From Clostridiaceae bacterium (GTDB lineage Bacteria > Bacillota > Clostridia > Lachnospirales > Lachnospiraceae), in NCBI GenBank assembly GCA_902362725.1, contig CABIXM010000013.1:44010-108009 (forward strand): 64,000 nt of DNA, read 5' to 3'. The notes under the pieces were generated by a model, which worked only from the letters and a program-made list of their open reading frames with translations, was not told the DNA's origin and did not search any database. The position numbers were made by a program, and so were the translations under genes. This document shows, one piece after another, positions 17,197 through 24,555 of this stretch (positions within the stretch are counted from its first letter, which is position 1; every line of letters starts with the position of its first letter).

Positions 17197-17571
17197 TTAT
17201 TCATCCTCCTCACGTTGTTCGTTCCTTCTCGTTGTTTTCTGAAGCAGCCGGGATACTGCCTCCCGCAGCTGATATTCCGTCACAGGCTTCACCAAAAAGG
17301 TGTCCACCTGCAGCCTGCGGCTTTGGGGTTCAAACTCTGCCTGGTCGCTAATCCACAGGAGAGGGACATCCCTGTTGTACCCTCGTATGCTCATGCAGAA
17401 ATTCATCCCCCTGGCTCCGTCCTCCATGACCACCACAGCATCATAAGGCCCATCCCGCTGCATGGCATAGGTACAAAACACACCATTATCAAAGCGGTCT
17501 ACTTTGCCCAGCTTCATCAGCAAAGCGGTTTCTTTTTCTTTCTGGCTATAACTGCATAGCGCAATTCGCAT
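17197..17571 (-). CDS. Receiver-like protein lacking the phosphoacceptor Asp (pseudo-receiver 2)
   Basis: This 124-residue single-domain protein has the strand-helix pattern of a CheY-type receiver, including a late FLVKPVTEYQLREAV segment matching the conserved KP loop and helix 5. Where a receiver has the phosphorylated Asp (DxxxxD in strand 3), it reads YDAVVVMEDG, with Met at the acceptor position. The N-terminal acidic pair is also absent (IALCSYS). It should therefore not be phosphorylated normally. It carries no DNA-binding or output domain. The start overlaps the upstream paralogue by 26 bases with GGAGG inside it, and its stop is one base from the giant gene's start. The three genes are thus one tightly coupled operon. 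Confidence 0.75.
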   Translation of the reverse strand: MRIALCSYSQKEKETALLMKLGKVDRFDNGVFCTYAMQRDGPYDAVVVMEDGARGMNFCMSIRGYNRDVPLLWISDQAEFEPQSRRLQVDTFLVKPVTEYQLREAVSRLLQKTTRRNEQREEDE

Positions 17572-17935
17572 TTTCGCACCTCCATTTCATGATGGGTTTT
17601 ATCGCCTCATATAGTTCCTGATCGGAGCAGTCTGCCGGAAGAAACACAGGGATACGCAGGTGATACGCGATCAGGGCGAAGTTTTCATCATCGCTCCACC
17701 AGACAAGCGGTGTTTCCGGTGCCAGCCGCTTCGCCTGTATGACCGCCTCCAGTCCCTTTGCCCCGGTCATGGCGATGACAACCGCATGGTAGCGGCTCCG
17801 CCGCAGCGCCTGAGCAAGCTGGTTCTCATTCCACAATTCGTCAATCGCAAGCTGCCCATCCCCATCAAAAAGGGAGCGCAGCCTGCTTTCAAACCATTCC
17901 ACATTTCTCAGCTCCGTACAAAGTGCGATTTTCAT
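17546..17935 (-). CDS. Receiver-like protein lacking the phosphoacceptor Asp (pseudo-receiver 1)
   Basis: The 129-residue paralogue of the next gene opens in the same way (MKIALC against MRIALC) and has the same receiver-like layout. Strand 3 reads YHAVVIAMTGAKG, so both the preceding Asp and the acceptor position are lost (His and Ala), and the KP loop is FLPADCS. It has no output domain. It is the first gene of the surface-protein operon, with AAAGGAGG just before the ATG. A strong terminator hairpin ends only about 18 bases upstream, so expression must need read-through. A role as dimeric adaptor, sensor or antitermination factor is speculation. Annotation pipelines may call it a response regulator or hypothetical protein. 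Confidence 0.72.
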   Translation of the reverse strand: MKIALCTELRNVEWFESRLRSLFDGDGQLAIDELWNENQLAQALRRSRYHAVVIAMTGAKGLEAVIQAKRLAPETPLVWWSDDENFALIAYHLRIPVFLPADCSDQELYEAIKPIMKWRCENANCAMQL

Positions 17936-17952
17936 GCTGAGCCTCCTTTCCT

Positions 17953-17989
17953 GAAAAAAATAAAAAAAGAATCCTGCTCGCAGGATTCT
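17953..17989 (-). terminator. Strong terminator hairpin directly upstream of pseudo-receiver 1
   Basis: On the minus strand a perfect 9-bp stem (AGAATCCTG, loop CGAG, CAGGATTCT) is followed by a U-rich run at 17967-17953. The run ends a few bases before the SD of the gene starting at 17935. No promoter fits in between, so transcripts must pass this hairpin. Confidence 0.8.
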
Positions 17990-18057
17990 CCGCCTGCGGC
18001 GGGTCGCTTCTGCGACATACTTCCTAACCGCCGCAGTGCGATCCTCGCGGAGCGTTT

Positions 18058-18084
18058 TATGTGATAGGAATTTCCTATCACATA
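18058..18084. repeat. 27-bp perfect inverted repeat in the surface-operon leader
   Basis: Two 13-base arms (TATGTGATAGGAA and its complement) flank a single central T. As RNA it could extend into a stable hairpin only with strain, so it may act as DNA (protein site or cruciform). It forms the central module of repeat copy A. Confidence 0.7.
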
Positions 18085-18116
18085 AAAAAACCAGACCTTC
18101 TCATCGGAAAGTCTGG
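18084..18116 (-). terminator. Terminator-like hairpin at the start of the surface-operon leader
   Basis: On the minus strand CCAGACTTT and AAGGTCTGG form a 9-bp stem with one G-T pair, followed by seven T. It lies almost on top of the predicted start of the minus-strand transcript (about 18111). It would act on transcripts starting further upstream rather than on that one. Confidence 0.6.
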
Positions 18117-18117
18117 T

Positions 18118-18144
18118 AGTATAATTAGGATAGCATCTTGTCAA
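18118..18144 (-). promoter_or_regulatory. Predicted promoter of the pseudo-receiver/giant surface protein operon
   Basis: On the minus strand a perfect TTGACA (18144-18139) is followed after 15 bases by TATACT (18123-18118). The spacer is 2 bases short of optimal, often a sign of activator dependence. Tandem LytTR-type repeats lie about 20-55 bases upstream of the -35. Confidence 0.55.
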
Positions 18145-18162
18145 GAGAAATGCAACCGACTT

Positions 18163-18200
18163 TGTTTAAGACGCAGGTTTCCTGTTTAAGACGCAAGTTT
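18163..18200. promoter_or_regulatory. Tandem direct repeats, probable LytTR regulator binding site
   Basis: TGTTTAAGACGCAGGTTT (18163-18180) and TGTTTAAGACGCAAGTTT (18183-18200) are 17/18 identical and spaced 20 bp apart, about two helical turns. LytTR proteins such as AgrA bind direct repeats of an xxxGTTAAG type at about 21-bp period, and the TTTAAG core fits. The pair sits just upstream of, and abutting, the -35 zone of the rightward promoter and upstream of the leftward promoter. One site could thus serve both operons. Confidence 0.7.
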
Positions 18201-18215
18201 TTTCCTGCGGTTTTA

Positions 18216-18224
18216 TGTTATACT
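18216..18224 (+). promoter_or_regulatory. Extended -10 promoter of the LytTR operon
   Basis: TGTTATACT is an extended -10 (TGnTATACT). The -35 position is occupied by the end of the second direct repeat and shows no consensus hexamer, fitting an activator-dependent promoter. The expected start is near 18231, 27 bases before the gene. Confidence 0.65.
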
Positions 18225-18257
18225 AATATTGGATGATTGTGCAAAGGAGATGGCGCG

Positions 18258-18986
18258 ATGCAGATTGCGATTGTGGATGACAGAGCAGAGGACAGAGAAG
18301 AACTGTCTGCCTGCCTGGAAAATTATATGAAAAAGCATCAGCTGGACTATACGCTGACAGAATTTGAGGACGGAGAGAATTTTCTGAAAGCTGCTGCCCA
18401 GGTCAATTTTCAGCTTGTCTTTATGGACATCTATATGGAGAACATGGATGGAATTGAAGCCGCCAGAAGGCTGCGCCAGAAAAACAGGCTCTGTAAGATC
18501 GTTTTTCTGACCATTACAGAAGATTATGCCCGGATGGGGTACAGCCTGTCCGCCAGCTATTATCTGCTGAAGCCGCTTTCGCTCCATCAGGCAGATTTTG
18601 AAGAAGCGATGGAGCTGTGCCAGCTAAAACCGCCCTATGAAGTGATGACACTTTCGGTTATGGCTGACCGTCAAAAGCTGGAACTTCCCACAGAGAAAAT
18701 TCTATACATAGATTATCAAAACCGTATGACACGGATTCATACGGCGGAACGCGTGATACCGGTAAGCGGAGGTTTTCAGGAGGTCACTGCCGCATTGCAG
18801 AAGGACAAGCGTTTTTTGCCCTGCTACCGGGGCGTTCTAATCAACATGGATTATATCAGCCAGGTTGACAGTCAGACCTTCCGTTTGATAAACGGGGAGA
18901 ATCTTCCGATTGCCCTCCGCAATGGAAAACAGCTGCGGGAAACCTACCGTCAATATGTTTTCCCTGGAATGGTGGGTATCGTATGA
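18258..18986 (+). CDS. LytTR-family response regulator
   Basis: The regulator has 242 residues. An intact receiver domain (1-120) shows acidic DD at 7-8, phosphoacceptor Asp in FMDIYMENMDG near residue 54, and the KP dipeptide in LLKPLS. It is followed by a LytTR DNA-binding domain (about 140-235) with the typical LYIDYQNRMTRIHT and FLPCYRGVLINMDYI segments. It starts 8 bases after AAGGAG. It overlaps the next gene by 4 bases (ATGA) and forms an operon with the surface protein and kinase. It probably binds the tandem repeats at 18163-18200, controlling itself and possibly the divergent giant-protein operon. Confidence 0.93.
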   Translation: MQIAIVDDRAEDREELSACLENYMKKHQLDYTLTEFEDGENFLKAAAQVNFQLVFMDIYMENMDGIEAARRLRQKNRLCKIVFLTITEDYARMGYSLSASYYLLKPLSLHQADFEEAMELCQLKPPYEVMTLSVMADRQKLELPTEKILYIDYQNRMTRIHTAERVIPVSGGFQEVTAALQKDKRFLPCYRGVLINMDYISQVDSQTFRLINGENLPIALRNGKQLRETYRQYVFPGMVGIV

Positions 18987-20974
18987 GAATGAAGCAAATA
19001 CACAGGCGTATTCTGGGGGGCTGTCTGGCCTCCCTCCTCTGCTTCACCGGCAGCATCCCCGCATTTGCCGCTGAAACTGCAACCCCAGCCAATGCCGATG
19101 AAAGAAGGGAGAATCCGCCGGGTTTAGAAAGTGAGGCTTCGGAGACACTGGAGATCGGAACCCCGGAAGAACCGGAAGCATCGGAAGAAGTATCCCTCGT
19201 CCTTGTCACAGAAATACAAAAGGAAGACGAACTGCTCTCCCTGCCGGATTTCACCCTGCCCCTTAGAGCCACACCGTCTGATGATGACCTGGAGGAAATT
19301 TATCAGCTGGCCCTTCCGTATCAAACTGTTTGCGCCACTGTAACAGCAGGTGAAGAAATCCGGCAGGAAACATTTTCTGTCGCATGGGATTTTTCGGCCA
19401 TTGACCAGACCACTCCGGGCGAATATGCCGCAGCAGGCCGGATTGAACTGCCGGAGGGGTATTCCTTTGGTGAAGCTGTCTTGCAGGAGCTTCAGATTTC
19501 CGTCCGGGTGGAAGAAATGCCGCCTGCTGTCATTACTTCCATAGAGCAATGGTATCCTTATACAAATGCATTTGCGCTCCCACAGGGCAGCGAAGTTGAA
19601 GCGCTGGAAAAATTATTCGCCGCCTCCCCGTATTATCTGGAATGCTATGCGGAAAATGGAACCAGCTACACCGCTGTGGTGGAATGGGATTTTTCCGGTA
19701 TTGATCTGAATACTGTGGGATTGTACCATGCAGCAGGAAGGCTGACCGCGCCGGAAAATACCATATTTGCAGAGCGTGTCGATTTTCCTGAAATTTCAAT
19801 TCCTGTTTCTGTTCAGGCTTCGGATAGACCAGACATTAACTGTTTTCTGGCCGCCAGAGGAAACCTTCATTTTCCCTGGGTCACACCGCCGGGAGAGCTG
19901 GATAAGATCAGCGTATGGCTGTCCGAAAACAACGGTTCATGGAACCGTCTGGAAAGTGGCGTTTATGTGGGTCAGGAAATGCTCTCGATTGCCACCCGTC
20001 TGCTGACACCGGGCAGCAGTTACCGCCTTCAGGTTGATTATGACGGCGGACAGACCGGCATCCTGTCCTTTACCTACGCAGATGAAATTGTCCTTGAAGG
20101 GTATCATGAAGGCGACCGGGATGGAGGGGATGCAGGCGGAAATCCACCTGATACCATCATTCAGCCGCCTCCTGAGGATACCGACGATCAGGATGACGGT
20201 TTCGCAGACAGGCCCTCCACAAAGCCTTTAAGATCGCCTGCAACAAATGGCGGTGGGATAGATTCCGATGATTCTGGAAAAGCACCTTCGGTCAGCGGAG
20301 AAAATGATTCTGCGGATCACAAGCCTTCCGAGCCATCCCGGGTTGGAAAGGATGATTCCATAGATATCGATAAAGACGATTTCCCATCGGAACAGGCAAA
20401 CGGTGATACAGAGGAAGATGCGGATTCCAAAAACTCCGCTTTTTCAGAATTCTTCGATGAAACCACTGACCGGATTTCCGGCACACGCTTTTTGATGATG
20501 CTGCAGACAGGAGAGCAAAGAGCCGTCTTTTCCAAACAGGGAATCACCATCAGCATACCCAAAGACGCCTTGCCGGAAGGTATCCAAAACGAAGATCAGA
20601 TTGAAGTCATCATCCAAAAGGATACGGATGGCGGTTTTTCTTTTTCGTTTTCCATCAATGGAACTGCACTCAACTCCCTGCCGGATGTTTCTGTCATGCT
20701 GCCCTATCCAAATGACCCGGCAGCCGGCACATGGTTCCTTTGTGATGAAAGCGGCGTGGAAGCTCCCATGATCGGCTATGACGATACGGCGAAAGCCGCT
20801 TCCTTTCAGATCAGCCATACAGGGACTTACACCATTGTGGGAAAGGAAGATACCGCTTCCCTGGCACAGGCTGCCGACACAGAGCACAGCTGGTCGCCCA
20901 TATTCTTTTTGATTCCGGCCTGTCTGCTTCTTCTGTCTGCCGGTGTGTTTTTCCTAAGGAGGAGGCGAAAATAA
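18983..20974 (+). CDS. Membrane-anchored Ig-like extracellular protein encoded between regulator and kinase
   Basis: This 663-residue protein has a signal peptide (LGGCLASLLCFTGSIPAFA, cleavage near residue 30). Two bacterial Ig-like repeats share the pattern WDFS-ID-T-G-Y-AAGR (around residues 135 and 235). A third beta-rich segment follows, then an acidic Asp/Ser/Pro-rich low-complexity stretch (about 375-490) and a ZU5-like beta domain (about 510-625, GITISIPKDAL). A C-terminal helix with RRRRK stop-transfer (640-663) anchors it in the membrane with the bulk outside. It is neither LPXTG- nor SLH-anchored. The location between a LytTR regulator and its GHKL kinase suggests an extracellular sensing partner or an effector under self-control. 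Function is inferred only. Confidence 0.85.
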   Translation: MRMKQIHRRILGGCLASLLCFTGSIPAFAAETATPANADERRENPPGLESEASETLEIGTPEEPEASEEVSLVLVTEIQKEDELLSLPDFTLPLRATPSDDDLEEIYQLALPYQTVCATVTAGEEIRQETFSVAWDFSAIDQTTPGEYAAAGRIELPEGYSFGEAVLQELQISVRVEEMPPAVITSIEQWYPYTNAFALPQGSEVEALEKLFAASPYYLECYAENGTSYTAVVEWDFSGIDLNTVGLYHAAGRLTAPENTIFAERVDFPEISIPVSVQASDRPDINCFLAARGNLHFPWVTPPGELDKISVWLSENNGSWNRLESGVYVGQEMLSIATRLLTPGSSYRLQVDYDGGQTGILSFTYADEIVLEGYHEGDRDGGDAGGNPPDTIIQPPPEDTDDQDDGFADRPSTKPLRSPATNGGGIDSDDSGKAPSVSGENDSADHKPSEPSRVGKDDSIDIDKDDFPSEQANGDTEEDADSKNSAFSEFFDETTDRISGTRFLMMLQTGEQRAVFSKQGITISIPKDALPEGIQNEDQIEVIIQKDTDGGFSFSFSINGTALNSLPDVSVMLPYPNDPAAGTWFLCDESGVEAPMIGYDDTAKAASFQISHTGTYTIVGKEDTASLAQAADTEHSWSPIFFLIPACLLLLSAGVFFLRRRRK

Positions 20975-20975
20975 G

Positions 20976-22877
20976 ATGGTATCTTCTGCGGTAAAAAAAT
21001 ATGCTGCCTTATGTATGGTCTGCCTGTGCTCATCCTTGTTTTTTCTTGGCCTGTATCAGTTTAATAATAAATATAGCCAGGACACAATCCAGGCGGCAAA
21101 TGGGATTCTGGCGCTTTCTGAGGAAGAACTTCAAAAGTCACCGGTGCGCTTTCTGGTATCCGGCTGGGCATTTTATCCTGACGCGCTTTTGACCCCGGAA
21201 GAAATACAGGATGAAAGCCATTATATGCGCTACCTTTCCATCGGAGAGCAGACCAATTTCTCCAGCCCTGCAAACCCTTCTCCCTATGGCTGCGGGACTT
21301 ACCAGATGACATTCTTTCTGCCGGAATGGAAGGAAACATATGCGCTGGAAATCCCGGAAGTGTTTTCTGCTTACAACCTTTATCTGGATCATGACCTGAT
21401 CCTGCAAATGGGGGAACCGGCACAGGGGACACCATTGGTTCAAAACCGCATGGTCACTTTTCATGGCGGAAAACCGGTCACACTCACCATAGCGGTCAGC
21501 AACTATGACCACTTTTACGGAGGGATTGTTTATCCGCCTGCTTTCGGAACGATGCTGGCGGTCAATACAACCAGAGGAATCCGGTTTGCATTCTGCCTGT
21601 TTGGCTGTACGGTTACCTTTGTCTGTGCGCTGCTGTCCTTTTATTTCAGCCGCCGGATGAAACAGAAAAATACATTCCTGTTCGGACTGATCTGCCTTGC
21701 CATGTGCGGCCTGTCATCCTATCCTGTGCTTCATATGCTGGCTGCTGTTCCCATATTCCCCTGGTACACGATGGAACTGTTCTGTATCTATCTGGTTACC
21801 TGGCTGATCGTAGTTCTGCAAAACCGGATATGCAGGCCGGGCTTCCTGCCTGCGGCCATCAGCAACGGGGTGGGCGCTGCCTTCCTGGTATATGCGTTTT
21901 TGTATGGCATGATGGCTTCCCATCTCTCCCTTGGAGCCATTCGCTTTTTCTCTGCATCGGTCTTTTGTTATAAGGCGGCATCTGCGCTCTATCTGCTTAT
22001 CATCGCTGTGCTTGCCATTCACAGAGGAGAAAAACGGAGCAGGCCGATCTTCTATGCTGCGGTAGCCGCAACCTGCGCCTTTATATGGGATCGCCTTCTG
22101 CCGGTTTATGAGCCGATTATCGGCGGTTGGTTTGTGGAATGGGGCAGCTTTTTCATAGCAGCAGCCATCGGTTATTCCCTCTGGCGCGATGTGATAGAAG
22201 GGTATGGAAACAGCCTGATTTTCCAGGAAGAACGCAAGCAGGTCATCCGTCAGCTTTCTATGCAGACCGAATACAGCCGTCAGGTTTCTGAGGCAGCGGC
22301 AGAAAACAGAAGGCTGATCCACGACATCAAACACCATCTGCGTACCATAGACCGCATGGCCTCTGAACATGGGCAGACGGAGATCTGCTCCTTCCTGTTA
22401 CAGGTTGAGGAACAGGTTGCGGCATCATCGGGTCACTCCCCTGCCCAGTTCTGCAAAAATCCCGTCGTAAATGCACTGATTGAATACTACTACGGCATGG
22501 CGCAGACACAAGGGACAGAATTTCAGGTGCGGCTCGATCTTCCCGATCAGATGCCGCTTACCGATGTGGAACTGTGTACGGTGCTGGGCAATCTTTTGGA
22601 CAATGCTGTTGAGGCGTGCAGCCGCCAAAAGCAAGGGGTGCGCCGCGTTTTCATTGCAGGCGAAACCAGAGGCAATATGTATTTTTTGAAGATTGAAAAC
22701 ACTTACGACGGTCTGGCCTTGCAGGAGGGAAAAACATTCCTCTCCCGAAAGGGTACATCTGATGCTCATGGAATCGGGCTTTCCTCTGTCCGAAAAATCA
22801 TTGAAGGCCATGGCGGTGATCTCGATCTTGTTCCCGGTGAGAAATCCTTTCTTGTTGGAATTACAATACAGATGTAA
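20976..22877 (+). CDS. GHKL-type sensor histidine kinase with 7TM sensor module
   Basis: This 633-residue kinase has an N-terminal helix (10-28) and a large extracytoplasmic beta-rich domain (29 to about 205) like 7TMR-DISM-type ligand domains. About seven helices follow (206-395), then a short coiled linker and an AgrC/LytS-like kinase core. The H-box RRLIHDIKHHLRTI lies near residue 445, the N-box GNLLDNAVEAC near 537 and the G-box HGIGLSSVRKI near 597. GHKL kinases partner LytTR regulators, and the partner is two genes upstream in the same operon. An SD (AAGGAGGAGG) lies within the end of the preceding gene, and the gap is one base. The ligand is unknown: a peptide, a wall fragment, or the neighbouring surface proteins. 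Confidence 0.92.
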   Translation: MVSSAVKKYAALCMVCLCSSLFFLGLYQFNNKYSQDTIQAANGILALSEEELQKSPVRFLVSGWAFYPDALLTPEEIQDESHYMRYLSIGEQTNFSSPANPSPYGCGTYQMTFFLPEWKETYALEIPEVFSAYNLYLDHDLILQMGEPAQGTPLVQNRMVTFHGGKPVTLTIAVSNYDHFYGGIVYPPAFGTMLAVNTTRGIRFAFCLFGCTVTFVCALLSFYFSRRMKQKNTFLFGLICLAMCGLSSYPVLHMLAAVPIFPWYTMELFCIYLVTWLIVVLQNRICRPGFLPAAISNGVGAAFLVYAFLYGMMASHLSLGAIRFFSASVFCYKAASALYLLIIAVLAIHRGEKRSRPIFYAAVAATCAFIWDRLLPVYEPIIGGWFVEWGSFFIAAAIGYSLWRDVIEGYGNSLIFQEERKQVIRQLSMQTEYSRQVSEAAAENRRLIHDIKHHLRTIDRMASEHGQTEICSFLLQVEEQVAASSGHSPAQFCKNPVVNALIEYYYGMAQTQGTEFQVRLDLPDQMPLTDVELCTVLGNLLDNAVEACSRQKQGVRRVFIAGETRGNMYFLKIENTYDGLALQEGKTFLSRKGTSDAHGIGLSSVRKIIEGHGGDLDLVPGEKSFLVGITIQM

Positions 22878-23045
22878 AAACTGTTTTTTGAGGCACATTC
22901 AGATAACATAGGCAAGACCTGATGGATAGACTTTGCCCGCGGCGTGGCTTTTTCACTCCCGCTGGTCGCTGTTCCCGCACATCCGCGCAGGAAGGATGGC
23001 GGCTGACACCGCCATAGCAAAAGTTTTTTTGGTGGTGCATGGAAA
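22878..23045. other. Intergenic stretch after the kinase gene, no gene recognised
   Basis: There is no convincing coding sequence or terminator directly after the kinase stop. The GC-rich segment 22930-23010 contains small inverted repeats (GGCGGTGTCAGCCGCC on the minus strand). It may be debris at the right end of the island. The rest of the gap to argG holds a promoter, an RNA candidate and a terminator, listed separately. Confidence 0.5.
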
Positions 23046-23074
23046 TTGACATATTTTCGTTTGCCGCGTATAAC
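23046..23074 (+). promoter_or_regulatory. Strong sigma-A promoter upstream of a candidate small RNA
   Basis: A perfect TTGACA and a near-perfect TATAAC are separated by exactly 17 bases. The start should be near 23081. No gene with a good SD follows before the terminator, which points to a non-coding product. Confidence 0.75.
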
Positions 23075-23080
23075 AATAGT

Positions 23081-23263
23081 ACAAGGCAGGCAACGGCGTG
23101 TGTCTGTCAAAGCGTTGAGGTAAGAGAGTGCGCCGGTAGGCATGCCTTACGGAGCTTGCAAGAGGGGTTGTGCAGTGAAACCATCGTCCAATACGATCGT
23201 CTCACTCCTAAAACAAAAAAAGAGGAAGGCTGAAAGGGAAATAAAACCCTCTCAGCCTTTCCT
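23081..23263 (+). ncRNA. Candidate small RNA between the island and argG
   Basis: The predicted transcript of about 185 nt lies between a consensus promoter and an intrinsic hairpin. It contains a hairpin at about 23175-23207 (GTGAAACCATCGT, loop ccaat, ACGATCGTCTCAC, 11 of 13 paired) and a smaller one around 23132. A 64-codon frame (23039-23233) starts upstream of the predicted start site and looks non-coding. No RNA family is recognised. It could also be the leader of a gene lost from a mobile element. Confidence 0.4.
23223..23263. terminator. Terminator for argG (and for the rightward RNA)
   Basis: Arms GGAAGGCTGA-GGG and CCC-TCAGCCTTTCC enclose a short A-rich loop. On the minus strand the hairpin is followed by TCTTTTTTT, giving a good intrinsic terminator 20 bases after argG. 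On the plus strand the following T-run is poor. Confidence 0.75.
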
Positions 23264-23282
23264 TATGTGATTCTTATGGAAA

Positions 23283-24515
23283 TTAGTTATTGTTCTTGTT
23301 CTTCTCCACCTCAGCCAGCTTCATAGCCCGAACCTTCAGCGGAAGGCCGAAGAGGGTGATGAATCCATCTGCATCGTGGTGGTCGTACATATCGCCGGTG
23401 GTGAAGGACGCCAGAGACTCATTGTACAGAGAGTAGGGAGAAGTGGTGCCGGCCTTGATGATGTTGCCTTTGTAGAGCTTGAATTTCACTTCGCCGGTTA
23501 CGTACTCCTGAGTTACCTCCATGAAAGCCTGGATAGCTTCACGCAGTGGGGTGAACCATTTTCCTTCATATACGATCTGGGAGAACTTGTTGGCCATATC
23601 CTTCTTGGTCTCCATGGTAGCGCGGTCCAGAACCAGCTCCTCAAGCTGACGGTGAGCCTCCATCAGGATGGTTCCGCCCGGTGTCTCATATACGCCACGG
23701 GACTTCATACCTACCACACGGTTTTCTACGATATCCACGATACCGATGCCGTGCTTTCCGCCCAGAGCGTTCAGAGTACGGATGACGTCAGCCACTTTCA
23801 TCTGCTTGCCATTGACAGAGGTGGGAACGCCCTTTTCAAAGGTCATGGTTACATATTCCGGTTCGTCCGGAGCCTTCTCCGGGGTGGTGCCCAGAACCAG
23901 CAGGTGTTCGTAGTTCGGCTCGTTGGCCGGATCCTCGAGCTCCAGTCCCTCATGGCTGATGTGCCACAGGTTCCGGTCACGGCTGTAGCTGGAATCGGTA
24001 GAGAAGGGAAGATGGATGCCGTGCTTCTCGCAGTACGCGATCTCATCCTCACGGGACTGCATGGTCCAGATATCGGTCATTCTCCAGGGAGCGATGATCT
24101 TCAGATCCGGAGCCAGAGCCTTGATACCCAGCTCGAAACGAATCTGGTCATTGCCCTTACCGGTAGCGCCGTGGCAGATAGCGACTGCGTTCTCTTTACG
24201 GGCGATCTCTACCAGTTTCTTTGCGATGGCCGGACGCGCCATGGAAGTACCCAGCAGATACTTGTTCTCGTATACAGCGTCTGCCTTTACGCAGGGCATG
24301 ATATAATTTTCAGCGAAATCGTCTACCAGATCCTCGATGTACAGCTTGGAAGCGCCGGACAGCTTCGCGCGCTCGTCCAGTCCGTCCAGCTCATTTCCCT
24401 GGCCGCAGTCGATACAGCAGCATACTACATCGTAATCAAAATGCTCCTTCAGCCACGGAATAATAGCAGTGGTGTCCAGTCCGCCGGAATAGGCAAGTAC
24501 TACTTTGTCTTTCAT
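23283..24515 (-). CDS. argG: Argininosuccinate synthase
   Basis: The enzyme joins citrulline and aspartate with ATP in the penultimate step of arginine synthesis. The 410-residue protein starts [16 protein letters not shown], the PP-loop ATP-pyrophosphatase motif SGGLDT, and has the expected family length. The ATG at 24515 follows AGGAGG at 9 bases. A longer frame upstream would add 24 unconserved residues over the ARG-box leader. It is transcribed divergently from argC with a shared regulatory region. Unlike many bacteria, argH is not adjacent in this window. Confidence 0.97.
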   Translation of the reverse strand: MKDKVVLAYSGGLDTTAIIPWLKEHFDYDVVCCCIDCGQGNELDGLDERAKLSGASKLYIEDLVDDFAENYIMPCVKADAVYENKYLLGTSMARPAIAKKLVEIARKENAVAICHGATGKGNDQIRFELGIKALAPDLKIIAPWRMTDIWTMQSREDEIAYCEKHGIHLPFSTDSSYSRDRNLWHISHEGLELEDPANEPNYEHLLVLGTTPEKAPDEPEYVTMTFEKGVPTSVNGKQMKVADVIRTLNALGGKHGIGIVDIVENRVVGMKSRGVYETPGGTILMEAHRQLEELVLDRATMETKKDMANKFSQIVYEGKWFTPLREAIQAFMEVTQEYVTGEVKFKLYKGNIIKAGTTSPYSLYNESLASFTTGDMYDHHDADGFITLFGLPLKVRAMKLAEVEKNKNNN

Positions 24516-24555
24516 ATTCAAATATCCTCCTGAGTGTTTTATGATTTCTATACGG

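Larger units (their letters stand above)
17951..18116 (-). repeat. Modular hairpin repeat, copy A
   Basis: On the minus strand the order is: terminator-like hairpin, 27-bp palindrome, a GC-rich core (CTGCGGCGG ... CCGCCGCAG) and a second terminator hairpin. The core and last hairpin are clearly related to 38711-38800. The palindrome has the same TATG-ATAGGAAATTCC form as those at 38830 and 63780, so this belongs to a dispersed family. Confidence 0.7.

Noticed and set aside
17951..18144. Invertible promoter (phase-variation switch) for the surface operon
   Set aside because: Palindromes are abundant, but no pair of separated inverted repeats flanks the promoter and no recombinase gene is near.
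23039..23233. A 64-codon frame with ATG near the strong promoter at 23046
   Set aside because: Its ATG is upstream of the predicted transcription start and has no proper SD. The -35 lies inside it, so a non-coding RNA fits better.
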